Assembly: GCA_030141605.1 (NCBI GenBank)
Contig: JAQGDQ010000084.1
Location: 162,001-226,000, forward strand
Length of the DNA: 64,000 bases
DNA from: Tubiluchus corallicola
Lineage: Eukaryota; Priapulida; Priapulimorpha; Priapulimorphida; Tubiluchidae
Direction of reading: 5' to 3'
The position numbers and the translations under genes were made by a program. Position 1 is the first letter of the stretch; each line of letters begins with the position of its first letter. The notes under the pieces were generated by a model. The model saw only the letters and a list, made by a program, of their open reading frames with translations. It did not search any database and was not told the origin of the DNA. Below are positions 52,460-64,000 of the stretch, in pieces.

Positions 52460-53226
52460 TCATTGACAACGTTGCTGGCAGACAAAAAGTGGCTTGAAAT
52501 TTTAGTGTAGTATCAGTGAACGAGAAAAGCACAATAGTAATACTGTTAGAAACATAAATATTATTAAAAATTAAAATGCGATATAAGAAAATTAATGCAA
52601 ACTTGCCCAGAAAGTGAGTTGAACTATGGTGTTAATAAAAACAAAGACAAACGCATGTTTTAGAAATACTTATTTATATATCTTAAGATTGAGGAAGATG
52701 TTAATTTACAGCGGAAATGTTAAAACATCCAGGGTGACCTTAAATGTAAAAGTAGAATAAAAAAACCGATTAGAAAAAAACAAAAGTGAGATTTGGCTGA
52801 AACGAAGTTATTAAAACTAAATGCAAATTAAAGTTGTATCTGCATCTATTTTCTTACATAAAGGACTTTTGTGACCATGCTCGTACTGCCTATTTTTTAA
52901 TTCTATTAAACCCAAAAATTTGATGATCTGTTTTCAGCATCTGATTTTACAGTATAGGATGTGTTTTTAGTTTGTTACCATGGTTACCATTGTTACCACG
53001 TACTGTAAGGTCAGTAGTTTATGATTTCAGTTTAAGCACTACAATGAATTGACGGAACCTTTATCTCATGTTATCTTTATCAGTTAATATAGTCTTTTGG
53101 CTTAGCACTGCAATATTTATCTTTCATCACATGTGACGATAGTAGCAATGTTAACGTATTGATCACAAGCAAAAAAGACTGTTTCACCAACAATTAACGA
53201 TTAGTTATATTTTTCTGTGTTGACTC
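52460..53226. other. Unannotated stretch
   Basis: AT-rich; nothing recognised. Confidence 0.4.
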
Positions 53227-53757
53227 CAGGGATGAGAATTTTCTACGGACACACAGAATTCCGAGTTTTTGGAAGACCAGTAGTGCCATTTTTGTAAATC
53301 GCGTAAATTCTTTGACAAAATTTTTACAGACCCAGTACATTATTTCACAAGCTGACTGCTAGTTGGCAGGCCGTCACTTTGTTTACATTGCATACATCAG
53401 TGTGACCACATGTATATCTCTATGTATAAAAATATAGAATCAGTTGTGTGGAGTTATTTGAGTCAATTGCAGACAGTTTTTATATACTTTTGCATAGGAG
53501 CGGCCAGTACTTAGGCATTTTTGAGACAATTAGGTATCATATATCCTTGATAGTTGGGTATTTTAAATTATGCATAAGACAAGGTAATTGATATTTTAAG
53601 TCCACTTAGAGGCTCTCTATGGTCACAAAATTGTAATTTGTTCCTGGCCCCAAGGGGGTTTCGCCCCCCCCCCCCCCGAACTCCCATGGGTGCCTACGCA
53701 GCCCTCAAACCTCCGACCTGTTTCAGAGTTCTTTGCAATTTGTCATTCTCATCTCTG
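53227..53757. mobile_element. hAT-like element H1, inverted copy
   Basis: CAGGGATGAGAATTTTCTAC to TTTGTCATTCTCATCTCTG. Flanks GTTGACTC and GTTCACTC differ at one of 8 positions (target duplication). Confidence 0.85.
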
Positions 53758-56426
53758 GTTCACTCTATCACTGTTCTATCGATACAAATTATCTGATATT
53801 ACAATCTGATTTTTGTTTGTGCATTCCTAGCTACTTCTGTAAGAGATATGAGGCCAAATCCAGGTAAAGTCATAAGTAAAAAAGTCAGGAAAAGAGGCAC
53901 ACAAAATGAATAACCTTAACCCTAATCTTAACCCAAGCTAAAATTAATTAGCACTGCTTTCCTAGCCAAAATAATGGCTTTCCTCAAAGCTTCATTAGTG
54001 TTTATCAGTGCCATGTTACGAAGTAATGGGCCTGCATCATTGCATTCAAAATTCCATGCTGGAGTGCCATTGTTATAAAAGCAGCTTTGCTGCTCTCTGT
54101 CTTTCTCTCTGCCTCTCCCCCCTCCCACCCCTCTCCCTCTCTTAGCATCTTTCTCTCCCCCTCTCTCTCTCTCTCTTTCTCTCTCTCTCATTGTTACCAT
54201 TTTAAGTTACCTTTTCTATGAATTGAATTTACTTTGTCAAAAATGACTTTATAAGGTTTATTACCTAACTTCAATAAATTCTGTGGTATTTTCTGTGAAT
54301 CATATTTTGTATCAAATGATAGTTCTGGAAAAAAATTCTGGGACTTTGCTATTCTGGGAAAAATATTTTCTGACAACGAGGCTACGCCTGAGCTTTAGAT
54401 ACGCGCAGGCACATGTTTCACATTCACTTCCTCAATACAGCGGACAAACATGGAGCTTTCAGTCACTACTGGGAAAGGGTGTCACTTGACCAGTGCTGCT
54501 TGATCACACAAGTAAACAAGCAGCTTAAACAAACAGACACTTTCAACAAAGCTTCAAGCGTGGAAATGGTATGCCCTATTTCGCACTAGTGCTCCAAATA
54601 GATTTTACTCCATAGGAGTACTTAATATGGTTTTTTCAGCTGATTTTTTTTTGCAGTGCATGAATGCTGAATATAAAATCCCAGAGAAACTATTTACCTT
54701 TTTTCTCAAGTTTTCATTTATTTTCAAGATTTTCAGTTAAAGCTGACTTTTGATTTTTCAAAGTTACTATACTTCATCATTTTATTTATAATTCGATAAT
54801 TAATAATGACTGTGTATGCTAGAAATTAATAGAGTTTATTCCTCAACAACTGTTAACCTAATTACTGTATTTTATCATCTCTTCCAGTTGTATTTTCTAA
54901 AATTAAATATTTAAAATAAAAATGATGGAGCCCTCAATATTCCATTCCTAGACGATTTTTTTCCAGCCCTACTGCCCACTGTCTGTATCAGCAGACGGTC
55001 GCTTCTATTTTCGGGAGAGGGGTGGGAAGGCTGGGCTTCGTAACTTGTTTAGTCACTTAAAACTGCCGCTAGAGTTCACCAGTAAACACAGAAGTTACAA
55101 AATGCCAACATCAAATGCTCTGTGGTACAATGCACCTTTAATTTTACAGTGAATTTCAAAACATTATTTGTTTTACAGCATGTTATCTAGTGGCACCAGC
55201 AGGGAATAAAAACAGTTTATTTTGTGCAGACGCGGAAATGAAAATATTACAGTAAAACGCTTAATCTTCGATCATTTTCGCGACGATGACACCAACTTTT
55301 GAAAAATTAACTTTTTCAAAAATATGTCGTAGATCACCACTTTCTTTACACCAGCGTGCAGATAAAGGATGCATCTTTCTGTTGGAACCTTGCTTTCAGT
55401 GATATTATTGATTTATGCGATGCGAGAGTGTGTTAAAAAAGAACCACCTAGACTGCAAGCTACTCCAGAGATGATATTTTAAAAACACCTAAAATCGAGA
55501 GTCAGAGGCAACATAAATTTGGGGTCAATCCCCCAATCCTGGACAGAATGGTGCTTTAGTTAGCAACCAAAATAGTGGCTTGCATGAATAAGCAGAAAAA
55601 ATTGACTTTAATCAAAATTTGCCAAATCTGACAAACACCGTATTCACCACTATCATCATCATCATATGACTATCATGTAAACACTGGGCAGGCAGAATTA
55701 TAAAATAAAACAAACCTGCCCTCAAGACAAGTAAACACAGCAGAAAGCCAGCAAAAGAATTAGATACTACAGTAGCCTGTCAACAACCTTTCGCATTAAA
55801 CTGTGCACTTCAAACAGCAATCTTCATGTTGTTAGTTAGTAAGCTCATGACAAGCACGTAAGAAAGGAGGGCAAAATTAAATAGGCTAAATATATATTTA
55901 AACTCATCACGACAGCCAACTTGAAAACGGGGTCAACATTAATATTTACTAAGTTTTATGCAACGCTGATACTGTGTGATAGTGTCAATTAAACCGGCAA
56001 AAATCATTTTAAATGCATTTTCATTAAGCATGTCGCAATTTAAGTATTATTTACCAATATATAAAACTACAATCAGTACATACGAGTATAAACATGTCAC
56101 GTGAGTTACGGTTACGATTATTGACTTATTAATTGCACTAAATTCGCCGACAGCTTCTACCACATTAATTCAACGCACAAAAAAGGTTAAGCTGACCAAT
56201 GACCATCTATCACGATCGCTATCTATGATCACTAATCCGTGTCTAACGCAAAATATCGCAATAGTTTTATGAACTGGGTTATCTATGGTTAAAACGTTTA
56301 AATCATAGATAAATAGCCGCCAATCTCCATAGTCAGTGAAATTTGCCACATACGTGTATTATCTATTAAACTCATAGAAAAAATAATGACTGTCTATGTG
56401 TAAATCATCATACTGGGCACTGGGCA
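53758..56426. other. Long stretch without identified genes
   Basis: Contains a pyrimidine-rich CT tract (54088-54190) and otherwise AT-rich sequence. I found no splice-bounded exon with recognisable protein similarity on either strand. Confidence 0.45.
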
Positions 56427-56785
56427 GTTGGGGTGAGTTTTCTCTAACAGAAATCGAACTCGAATCGAATTCGTAACTTTCGAAATCGAAACAAACCGAA
56501 TTTCAGAATTTCGAATTCCAATTGAGTTTAAAAAAATTTCAAACAATTTTTAAACCTTCAGTAAAAAGCGGTTTTACTAAGATCTTACATAGGCCCTATT
56601 ATTCAATTTGTTTTGCATTAAAACCCCTAGTAATTAGCTTAGAAATCTTACACAAAAATATTTGCCAAAATTGTACTAATTGCACGATATCTAAAAGACT
56701 TTAATGACAAAAGAACGTATGTGGTTAAAGTGCTAAATTATTCGAACCTATAATTTTAGGTTTGAATCGAATTCGAATAAAAAAA
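56427..56785. mobile_element. hAT-like MITE H2, copy
   Basis: GGGGTGAGTTTTCTCTAACA at the left; TTCGAAT-rich ends; TTAATGACAAAAGAACGTAT internal, as in 29191-29536. Confidence 0.65.
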
Positions 56786-57399
56786 CTGCAGAATTAGTTT
56801 GAGGAAATTGCCCTCAAGAGTCAACACAGGTTAACAAAGCAATAATCCAGCAAAAAACACAACTATGCCAGTTGCTTGTCAACACCACTTTCCAGCAATT
56901 TACCATGTTGTTAAAGTACTAGATTAATTATTCGTGAAACTAGCTGCTCGAAAGTATTTTTGGTAGAAAAGAAATTAAACATAAGATAAAACCGTTCTTG
57001 CGAAATAAAATTTATTGTGCCGCATAAAGCTGAAGGATGGCTGTGACCTGTTAGTGTTACGCTTTCGTGTTTTTATCAGTAATTAACGCCTATATCATTT
57101 GATTAAAAGTGAGAAGTGTAAAAAATAAAGATTCTTACTACTACTGGTTTGCCGAGATGGGAATTCATAAATTTCCAGGTCATTCGGTTAAGAGGTTTAT
57201 AATATTACAACAGAAATTGAGGTAGGATTATTAAGTTTAGTTTTAAAGGCGAGTAACTAGTTGCTGAGTCACTGTCTAGGGCTGTAAGCCAACTATTTGC
57301 GCCTTGAACAATAAATTCTACGAATCCGAAAAAAGTAACGAAAAGTACATATTTTATTGCCAGAAATATCCACTTTGTTAGCACTAAATAACACTTATT

Positions 57400-57985
57400 A
57401 CTAAAAATTGTTCCAGGATGCTATCACTGTATGTCTTAAATTCTGTAGATCTGTACCAGCACACGGTATTATGAACTTAAGCCGGTACTCTCTAATAACG
57501 TGGCTGTTTAGAGTGAATACGTTTTTTTCTTTATTGATTTGTAGTTGTTTACAACGTTCTCATCCTGAAATTTTTCACATCTTTATCACTGTCAAGAGAA
57601 TGCACATCTTTCTTTAACCATGGGGACTAAGCTGGGCTATTAGTTTTCAGAATTGGCCTCACAATAGCTTTATACTGTGTATATGTTTGCATCGCATATT
57701 CACAGTCTTTTAAAATTGTAAATTTTTGGTTATTTAAATTATAATATTCTACAATATTGCGTTTCCCATCAGTTAATTGCCAATTACACGCGTCAACAGA
57801 ATACAAATTTAAATTGAAAACTGTGCCAAAATTAATTTTACTTAATCGTAGTTATTTAAGGGTGGCTGACTAGATAACCTATGTGTTCTTTGCTGCCCTT
57901 CTCCTTTGTTACATAATATTGCATGTATTCCTAATACTGCATTTTGTTAATTCTTGAGGAGTTAATAAATAAATTGAATTGAGTT
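57400..57985 (+). mobile_element. 3' end of a non-LTR retroelement
   Basis: A 3'-UTR-type hairpin at 57858-57900 and an end TTGAGGAGTTAATAAATAAA TTGAATTGAG, resembling the tail at 7460-8042. Upstream protein reading is too broken to classify. Confidence 0.6.
57858..57900 (+). other. 3'-UTR hairpin (AAGGGTGGC stem)
   Basis: The stem AAGGGTGGC/GCTGCCCTT (two G-T pairs) encloses TGACTAGATAACCTATGTGT plus TCTTT. Confidence 0.75.
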
Positions 57986-58338
57986 AAATATAGAAGAATT
58001 TGATCATTGCAGTTGATTTATCACTTATTCATGTATTAATTGTTGACAAGGGAATTCTTCTTCTTATTATTATTGTAATTATTATAACTATATTTCGTTT
58101 TCCTACTTATAGCGCATAACAGTTATAAAGATAATAATGCAAATTGCATGGAAAAAATGCAATAATAATAATAAATTACTATTACAAATTACAAGCTTTC
58201 TTACAAAGTGTTTCAGTGTGTTTAGAAAGTGTTAAATCAGATCATATAGTAATACCAAGATCTTTTTGTTCATTCACCAACCTTTTGAGTTGGTTATTGA
58301 CAGCACATGTGTAATCAACCGCTTTCTTTTTAAACCCA

Positions 58339-58885
58339 TTATCTATACACGTAAGACATTACCCAACAAGATTTAACAAGTTTCGTATTAAGTATTGCAG
58401 GACTGACACAGCAAGACACTTCATCACTAACACTGGCCCTAGACTTTGGAATAACATCAACGAATACATAAAAAATTCTTTATCTATAAATAACTTCAAA
58501 AGAACTTTCAAAACTTAAATCTTTTCTAATTATACAGAATAAATCAATTTGATTAACTACACTTCTGTCCCTGTCGGAATCCATTGTGTTGCTGGCTCTG
58601 TCAATTTTTAAATTTCTATTGTTCACGTCACTTCATACAGATACCATCACATCTTTCTCCTCTTTCTATTCTCTATTAGCCTTTCTTTCTACTCCTTTAC
58701 TGCTTTTTTCTATTACACTCAGTCCACATTCATTTGGGATGCTCTGAACAAGTAATTACTTCTTGAGTACCCCACGGGTCATTTGCGGCTTGGCATCTTG
58801 TGTACATAATAATATGCTATTAAATACTTTTATGTACAATGCTGTAATGATCATTGTCGATATATTTAATAAATAATATTACAAC
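58339..58885 (+). pseudogene. 3' fragment of a CR1/L2-type retroelement
   Basis: Encodes HYPTRFNKFRIKYCRTDTAR, HFITNTGPRLWNNINEYIKN and SLSINNFKRTFKT-stop, the classic RT C-terminus with G-P-R-L-W-N. The 3' UTR (58740-58885) matches the sequence flanking the 677-bp element at 40.1-40.9 kb and ends in TTTAATAAATAATATT. Confidence 0.75.
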
Positions 58886-59127
58886 GTTACATCGGTTGTG
58901 CACTTATTAGCATTTAGAAATAAAAGTCATTCACTGCACAATGGGCGCAATCTTTTTAGATCTGGTTGTAGGATGTTTTTTTCAAGTTTTGTAATGATTT
59001 CCTTATAAATTTTGCCATTATCCAGAAAAAATTAGGTTACATTCACAATGGAATCAGGTGAATCATTTATACGTAAAATGAATAAAATTGGTGCGTTTAA
59101 GATACCTCCTTGTATAAACTCATCAAC

Positions 59128-59638
59128 CAGGGATGAGAATTTTTAACGGATACGTGGAATTCCAAGTTTTTGGCAGACCAGTAGTGCCATTTTTGTACAT
59201 CGTGTAAATTTGTTGAGAAATTTTTTACGGGCCCCAGTACATTATTTCACAAGCTGACCGCTAGTTGACAGGCCTCACTTTGTTTGCATCACGTACATTA
59301 GTGTAACCAAGTGTATATCTCTATGTATAAAAATATGGAATCAATTGTGCGGAGTTATTTGAGTCAATTGCAGACAGTTTTTATATACTTTTGCATAGGA
59401 GCGGCCAGTACTCAGGCGTTTTTGAGACAATTAGGTAGCGTATAACCTTGACAGTTGGGTATTTTAAATTATGCATGAAATAAGGTAACTGATATTTTAA
59501 GTCCACTTAGAGGCTCTCTATGGTCACAAAATTGCAGTTTGTTGCTGGCTCCTCTTTAACTCCATTGGGGGCCTAGGTGGCCCCAAAACCCCTGGCCTGT
59601 TTCATAGTTTTTTTTACATTTTGTCATTCTCATCCCTG
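59128..59638. mobile_element. hAT-like element H1, inverted copy
   Basis: CAGGGATGAGAATTTTTAAC to TTGTCATTCTCATCCCTG. Flanks share ATCAAC. Confidence 0.82.
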
Positions 59639-59879
59639 ATCAACTCATAGTGAGTTGTAGGCCTAATGACACTGTAATGAGTGTATTTTACTTCTCCACA
59701 TCGGTGTTTAGCCCGATGTGGAGAATGATTGTAATTGAGATCGTTACTTTTACTCTAGAAAAGCATTTGTTGTGTGAAAACGAACTTTCAGTGCGCTATA
59801 TGAAATCTGAGTTAAAGGATATTGATTTATCGGATTAGTACTTGCCAAATTTTGCTGATGATTGTCAAAAGGTCAAAGA

Positions 59880-60220
59880 TTATGTGTACCAGACAACACA
59901 CTTGTGTACACTTGACAAAGCCTCGCAGTCTATGTTGTAATATAACAATTTTAACAGCTAGCTAGAACCTTACCTAGTTCATTTTTTCTTGTTCCCAAGC
60001 AAGATCCTCCTAGTAAATCACTCTATGCACACAGTAATGCATAATTAAGTAAAGTCCGCGTAAAGCAACTAAAGTTGCTAAACTAATGCGGCAGAGGGCT
60101 TTGCTTTACACACGTCCGGTGACATTGTAGTTAAGATGTGTTGCTGCGGTACACTTAACTTTTGACCTGCAGCAGCTGCGCGTGCGCACAACAAAATTGT
60201 GAAACGGCTTATTAATGCAG
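59880..60220. repeat. Dispersed repeat R3, copy
   Basis: Same orientation as 25900-26325, about 80% similar by eye. Confidence 0.72.
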
Positions 60221-60461
60221 TGAAAGACTAAAGCCATGCCTATTGGAAGATAGCTGCATAGTGCAATCTTCGTACATTAAATTTGCTACCCAGTGTTCTG
60301 CTCCTAAAGCCGTGGAATTGACTTTTCGTAAATATTTATAATATGATCGATGACTCACGATTTAAAATCAACATCTGCTATAGCTGTTTGATTGTATGTT
60401 AGTAAATGTACGCATTAAGTCACCATGGATGATCAAATAGGTCAGTGGAAGGACCTATTTA

Positions 60462-62205
60462 CAAATGTAGGTAAAAGTGGCACAGGAAAAACATGGCACA
60501 GGAGAAAAATGATGCAAACAAAAAGTAGGTAAAATGGCACAGGTAAAAATGGTGCAAATGGAAAAGTAGATAAAATGGCATAAATTGAAAAGTAGATAAA
60601 ATGGCATGGGTAAAAATGGCATAAATAAAAAAGTAGATAAAATGGCACAGGTAAAAGTGGCACAAATGGAAAAGTAGATAAAATGACATCAATGGAAAAG
60701 TAGATAAAATGTCACAGGTAAAAATGGCATCAATGGAAAAGTAGATAAAATGTCACAGGTAAAAATGGTATAAATGGAAAAGTAGATAAAATGTCACAGA
60801 TAAAAATGGCATATATAAATGGAAAAGTAGATAAAATGTCATAGGTAAAAACAGCACAGGAAAAATGGCAGACTTAGTAAAATATGTATTTATGGTTACA
60901 GTTATTATTTTAATTACTTTTACCTCTGCCAAGGAAGTTATGCTTCAACACAGTTTGTTTGTTTGTTTGTGTATCTCTTTGTCTGGTCATTTTTTTGTCT
61001 GTTTTGGCAGTAAGCTTATTACGCAATACACTAATATTATCTAATAGACTTTCACGAAACCTTGTGAAGAAGGGCGGGTATAGGGTGCCAAAATGGGAAT
61101 CTGTTCTATGGCTCTTTTCGGCAAAACTGAGGCCGAACGCCACATACAAAAAAACATCCGTGAGGCACTTCATGCATGGAGCTCTCAGAGGGAGAGCATT
61201 TTGTGTTTCTTTTTTGCTATCTACACCTGGACAAACAACTACGAGCTAGCTGCAGCACCATTTTCAGAAATTCTGTAAAACCGTGTACCGCTCTCTATAA
61301 CCTTTGCTTATTAATGTGTGTACTGTATAAAGTGACTTATAGATTGTTGTGTTTTGTTTCTCTCGGAAGGCTCGTAGAGAAAACCAGAAAACACTTCGTC
61401 AAATTAAACTAGTTTATTAAGCGAGAATTCTACAACACAAAAGTATGAGGGAACGCGAAATGATTACAGTAAATGTGATAATCGGAAAATAGAAGTATAC
61501 AAGAGAATGTGTGAGTGGCGTCTGTGTCAATCTGTGTGTGTCGCTGTCTCAGCGGCCTGCTTCGCCTTATATAGAGTGCCCGAGAAGCTTCTAGAAGTTT
61601 CTTTCCAGAACATTCTACTCGGTAAGACAATTATTCTAACGGAACATTCTACAATGTTCTATTGAATTCTAATAGATGCCAGCGATCTCCACAACATACA
61701 TAAACATGTAAATACGTATATAATTGTCAGTCTATTCCCATCACCAAAGTTTATGGTTAAAAGGTAGATAAACACTGTGTGGAACATTTGTGCATTATTG
61801 ATTTTAACTTTATTTAACAAACAAATTTTTTGCGAGTCTTTTTCTAGTCTATATTATACTACTACATGTACGTTTTTGTATGTTTGCTTGTGTACCTTTG
61901 TGTAATTTTTTTTAATCAAAAGAATCAGATGAATGAGTTTAGGCTTAATCAGCTTTGGCAGAGATCTACTTGCTACCGAGTGCAATTCTAGTTTTATTAT
62001 AAAAGTGAACTACATCAAAATAACATGCGCCATTTTTCCATGTGACATTTTACCTACTTTTCCATTTGCTCCACTTTTTCCTGTGCCACTCTTCTGTGCC
62101 ATTTTTACTTGTGCCACTCTTCTGTGCCATTTTTACTTGTGCCATTCCCCTGTGCTATTGTTACTTGTGCCGCTCTCCTGTGCCATTTTACCTACTTTTA
62201 TATAC
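60462..62205. mobile_element. Foldback-like element, copy 2 (hosts an LTR)
   Basis: Left array of AAAATGGCACAGGTAAAAAT and TGGAAAAGTAGATAAAATG units (60468-60870); right array inverted (62030-62195). Inner inverted pair CCTCTGCCAAGGAAGTTATG (60921) and CAGCTTTGGCAGAGAT (61950). The core matches 24615-25285 apart from the LTR-like insertion at 61345-61696. Confidence 0.75.
61345..61696 (-). mobile_element. Solo-LTR-like repeat, copy 3
   Basis: TGTTGTGTTTTGTTTCTCTC to ATCTCCACAACA, 352 bp. CTATATAAGGCG on the minus strand. Near-duplicates TAGAT/TACAT flank it. Confidence 0.72.
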
Positions 62206-62342
62206 TGCGGGACGATTTTAAACATAATTTTGGGGTGAGTTAGAACACATCGTTTGAAGAGATTGACACCAAGTATAGTTAAGTTGAGGAGTACACGGTT
62301 TCAGTTTTGCTTTTTTCTAAAAGACGAGAACTGAATTCTGGT

Positions 62343-62425
62343 TAGTTAATCATGTGTGCGCATGTGTGTGTGTGGGTGTGCACGTGCATGTGGGTGCGTG
62401 TGTGAATGTGAATGAGTGTGAGTAT
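62343..62425. repeat. GT-rich microsatellite
   Basis: Imperfect TGTG/TGAATGTG run, possibly the tail of a minus-strand retroelement ending in GCAATAAAGATACTCACACT (62430-62441 region). Confidence 0.75.
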
Positions 62426-62429
62426 CTTT

Positions 62430-62757
62430 ATTGCAAAAATTAGTAATTACACTAGTACAGAGTAAAACAAATTACGTCATATGTAAAATCAGTGTATAAC
62501 CAGTCAGTGACAGACTGATGTGTGTAATTATGTGTGTTAGTCAAGTTAAAAATCATAAGAATCAAAACATTAAAATGCTGCATTACATATCTACAAATTT
62601 GCGTACACGATGACAAATAAAAAAATATGTGAATTAATACGATAATTGTTATTGAGAACATTACAGATTTGATAAATGATCGATTGCATTTTTTACAAAA
62701 TGTTGGGACGTATCTGACTAAGAATAATGTGTGATATATATATATATATATATATAT
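62430..62757 (-). mobile_element. Possible 3' UTR of a minus-strand retroelement
   Basis: Minus strand ends TTTTTGCAATAAAGATACTC ACAC, a style typical of non-LTR element tails; no RT coding is visible. A TA run (62734-62757) borders it. Confidence 0.35.
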
Positions 62758-62804
62758 CAAACCAACCAGCTTGCAAATCAAAACTGTCCTTAAGTCTGCA
62801 TAGT

Positions 62805-63370
62805 TGAAACTACTTTATGATGCTTCAAAGTAGAAAGCAGCAAAAATTTGGTCGAATGTCAATTTTTTATTTTTTGTGAATGTATAGAAATTTTATATTC
62901 TAGCATCAAATTATCAGGAAAAAGTTTCAATAAACACTAAAAATCTAATTTTATAACTCCTTACCCACTTTTCTGTCTAGAAACTAGTATTGCAATTGTA
63001 GAAAAACTTGAATATTCGAACTCCGATTGTAGCTCATGGAAGCAGCCATTTTGCTTCGGATTTTTTCTGTTGACAAGACCATATCTTTGTCAGGAAGAGC
63101 CATCTACTGGATTTAAACATAACTTCAATGTGTTCTTGTAAAGTTCGTAGTACTTTTTCATATGGTTGCTTATTGTTTTGTACAGACATGACAAAAAACA
63201 ATGGCTGACTTTAACAGTGATTTTCTCAAGATTATGTTTTTCAGTGTGCAGCCTGCACCTCAACGTCAACGTCGATTATCTCAGCTTAGAAATAACATAG
63301 AGCAATGAGATGGAGATTCAGGATATGTGAATAACTAGAAAAGCTTAATTGCTGTCTTATGGGCAATTTT
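62805..63370 (+). repeat. Dispersed repeat R4, copy
   Basis: About 85% similar by eye to 48240-48900. Confidence 0.82.
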
Positions 63371-63745
63371 GCTATGCAAGCACACATATATAACTTATAA
63401 GACTTATGAAACTTGGTGAATTCTAATACTTTTTGATACTTTCTGCCACTGTTTTTGTAACCCAGTTTATTTAAATAATTAGAAAAGGTTAATTACCGAC
63501 TTATGGACGATTTTGCTATGCAAGCATACATATATAACTTATAAGACTTATGAAAGTTGGTGAATTCTAGTACTTTTTGATACTTTCTGCTACTGTTTTT
63601 GTAACCCAGTTTATTTAAATAATTAGAAAAGCTTAATTACCGACTTATGGACGATTTTGCTATGCAAGCATACATATATAACTGATAAGACTTATGAAAG
63701 TTGGTGAATTCTAATACTTCTTGATACTTTTTACTACTGTTTTTT
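63345..63745. repeat. 144-bp tandem repeat, nearly 3 copies
   Basis: TAACTTATAAGACTTATGAA occurs at 63391 and 63535 and as a variant at 63679, exactly 144 bp apart. The unit starts in R4-type sequence (CGACTTATGGACGATTTTGC). Confidence 0.9.
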
Positions 63746-64000
63746 CATCTCCGTGTTTCTGTAAGAGAATGTGGGTAGTTGCGTTCAGTTTACATAAGTT
63801 TTGTGTACACACTTTCAAGGCAAATGAATACAATGTATGCATACTTGCCCTTTGATAACTGCTGCCTACTACTCAATGACTTGTAGCTAAAATTAGGTGG
63901 GGTGCTGCTTCAGAAAATTTTTAGCCATTTTAATATTGTGTAAAATGAAACAAACGTAAAAAGAAAATTTGCACATAAATTTGATAGAATCCTAATCTGA
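63746..64000. other. Right edge, nothing identified
   Basis: No gene or element recognised. Confidence 0.4.

Overview
The window is AT-rich animal (metazoan, apparently invertebrate) nuclear DNA. Genes are split by GT-AG introns, there is no bacterial gene packing, and most of the sequence is transposon debris, minisatellites and trinucleotide microsatellites. I cannot name the species. The only clear host genes are two multi-exon genes on the minus strand, and I rebuilt both by hand from splice sites and matching codon phases. Their exons are mostly too short or too fragmented to show up as long open frames.

Left part (2.7-6.3 kb): the 5' half of a gene for a secreted zona pellucida (ZP) domain protein. 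Five exons in matching phase encode a split signal peptide, a ZP-N module with its four cysteines and the start of ZP-C. The remainder would lie to the left or outside the window. Just upstream of its start codon a 216-bp module is tandemly duplicated.

Right-centre (27.3-45.9 kb): a zinc transporter of the LIV-1 subfamily of ZIP (SLC39) proteins, closest in motifs to ZIP6/ZIP10. Ten coding exons give 670 residues: the end of a signal peptide, a cysteine-containing extracellular domain, transmembrane pairs, a His-rich loop, the HNxxDG and HELPHE metal-site motifs and a terminal exon. Only the start-codon exon is missing. The coding sequence is about 2 kb of an 18.6-kb locus; the rest is introns filled with mobile elements.

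Other possible coding pieces are weaker: an orphan terminal exon (11.1-11.3 kb, minus), an unidentified 110-residue plus-strand open region (30.2-30.5 kb), and a decayed ankyrin-repeat exon that has become a 97/98-bp satellite (18.4-19.5 kb).

Mobile elements: a degenerate non-LTR retrotransposon with EN-RT linker, RT and C-terminal Cys/His segment (6.9-9.9 kb) that is itself interrupted by the 3' end of another; several 3' retroelement fragments; a zinc-finger fragment resembling R2-type elements (47.6 kb); three LTR-like repeats; foldback-like elements with inverted tandem arrays (24.4 and 60.5 kb); hAT-like copies with CAGGGATGAGAA ends and near-identical target duplications; TTAA-flanked (piggyBac-like) short elements; Tigger-like elements; and a 677-bp element whose empty site is present elsewhere in the window.

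The most interesting unexplained signal is a hairpin in five retroelement 3' ends: the loop is similar, the stem sequences differ, but pairing is kept. Also notable are the duplicated hydrophobic module at the ZP gene start, the ankyrin-derived satellite, and several minisatellites that share a 32-34 bp period.
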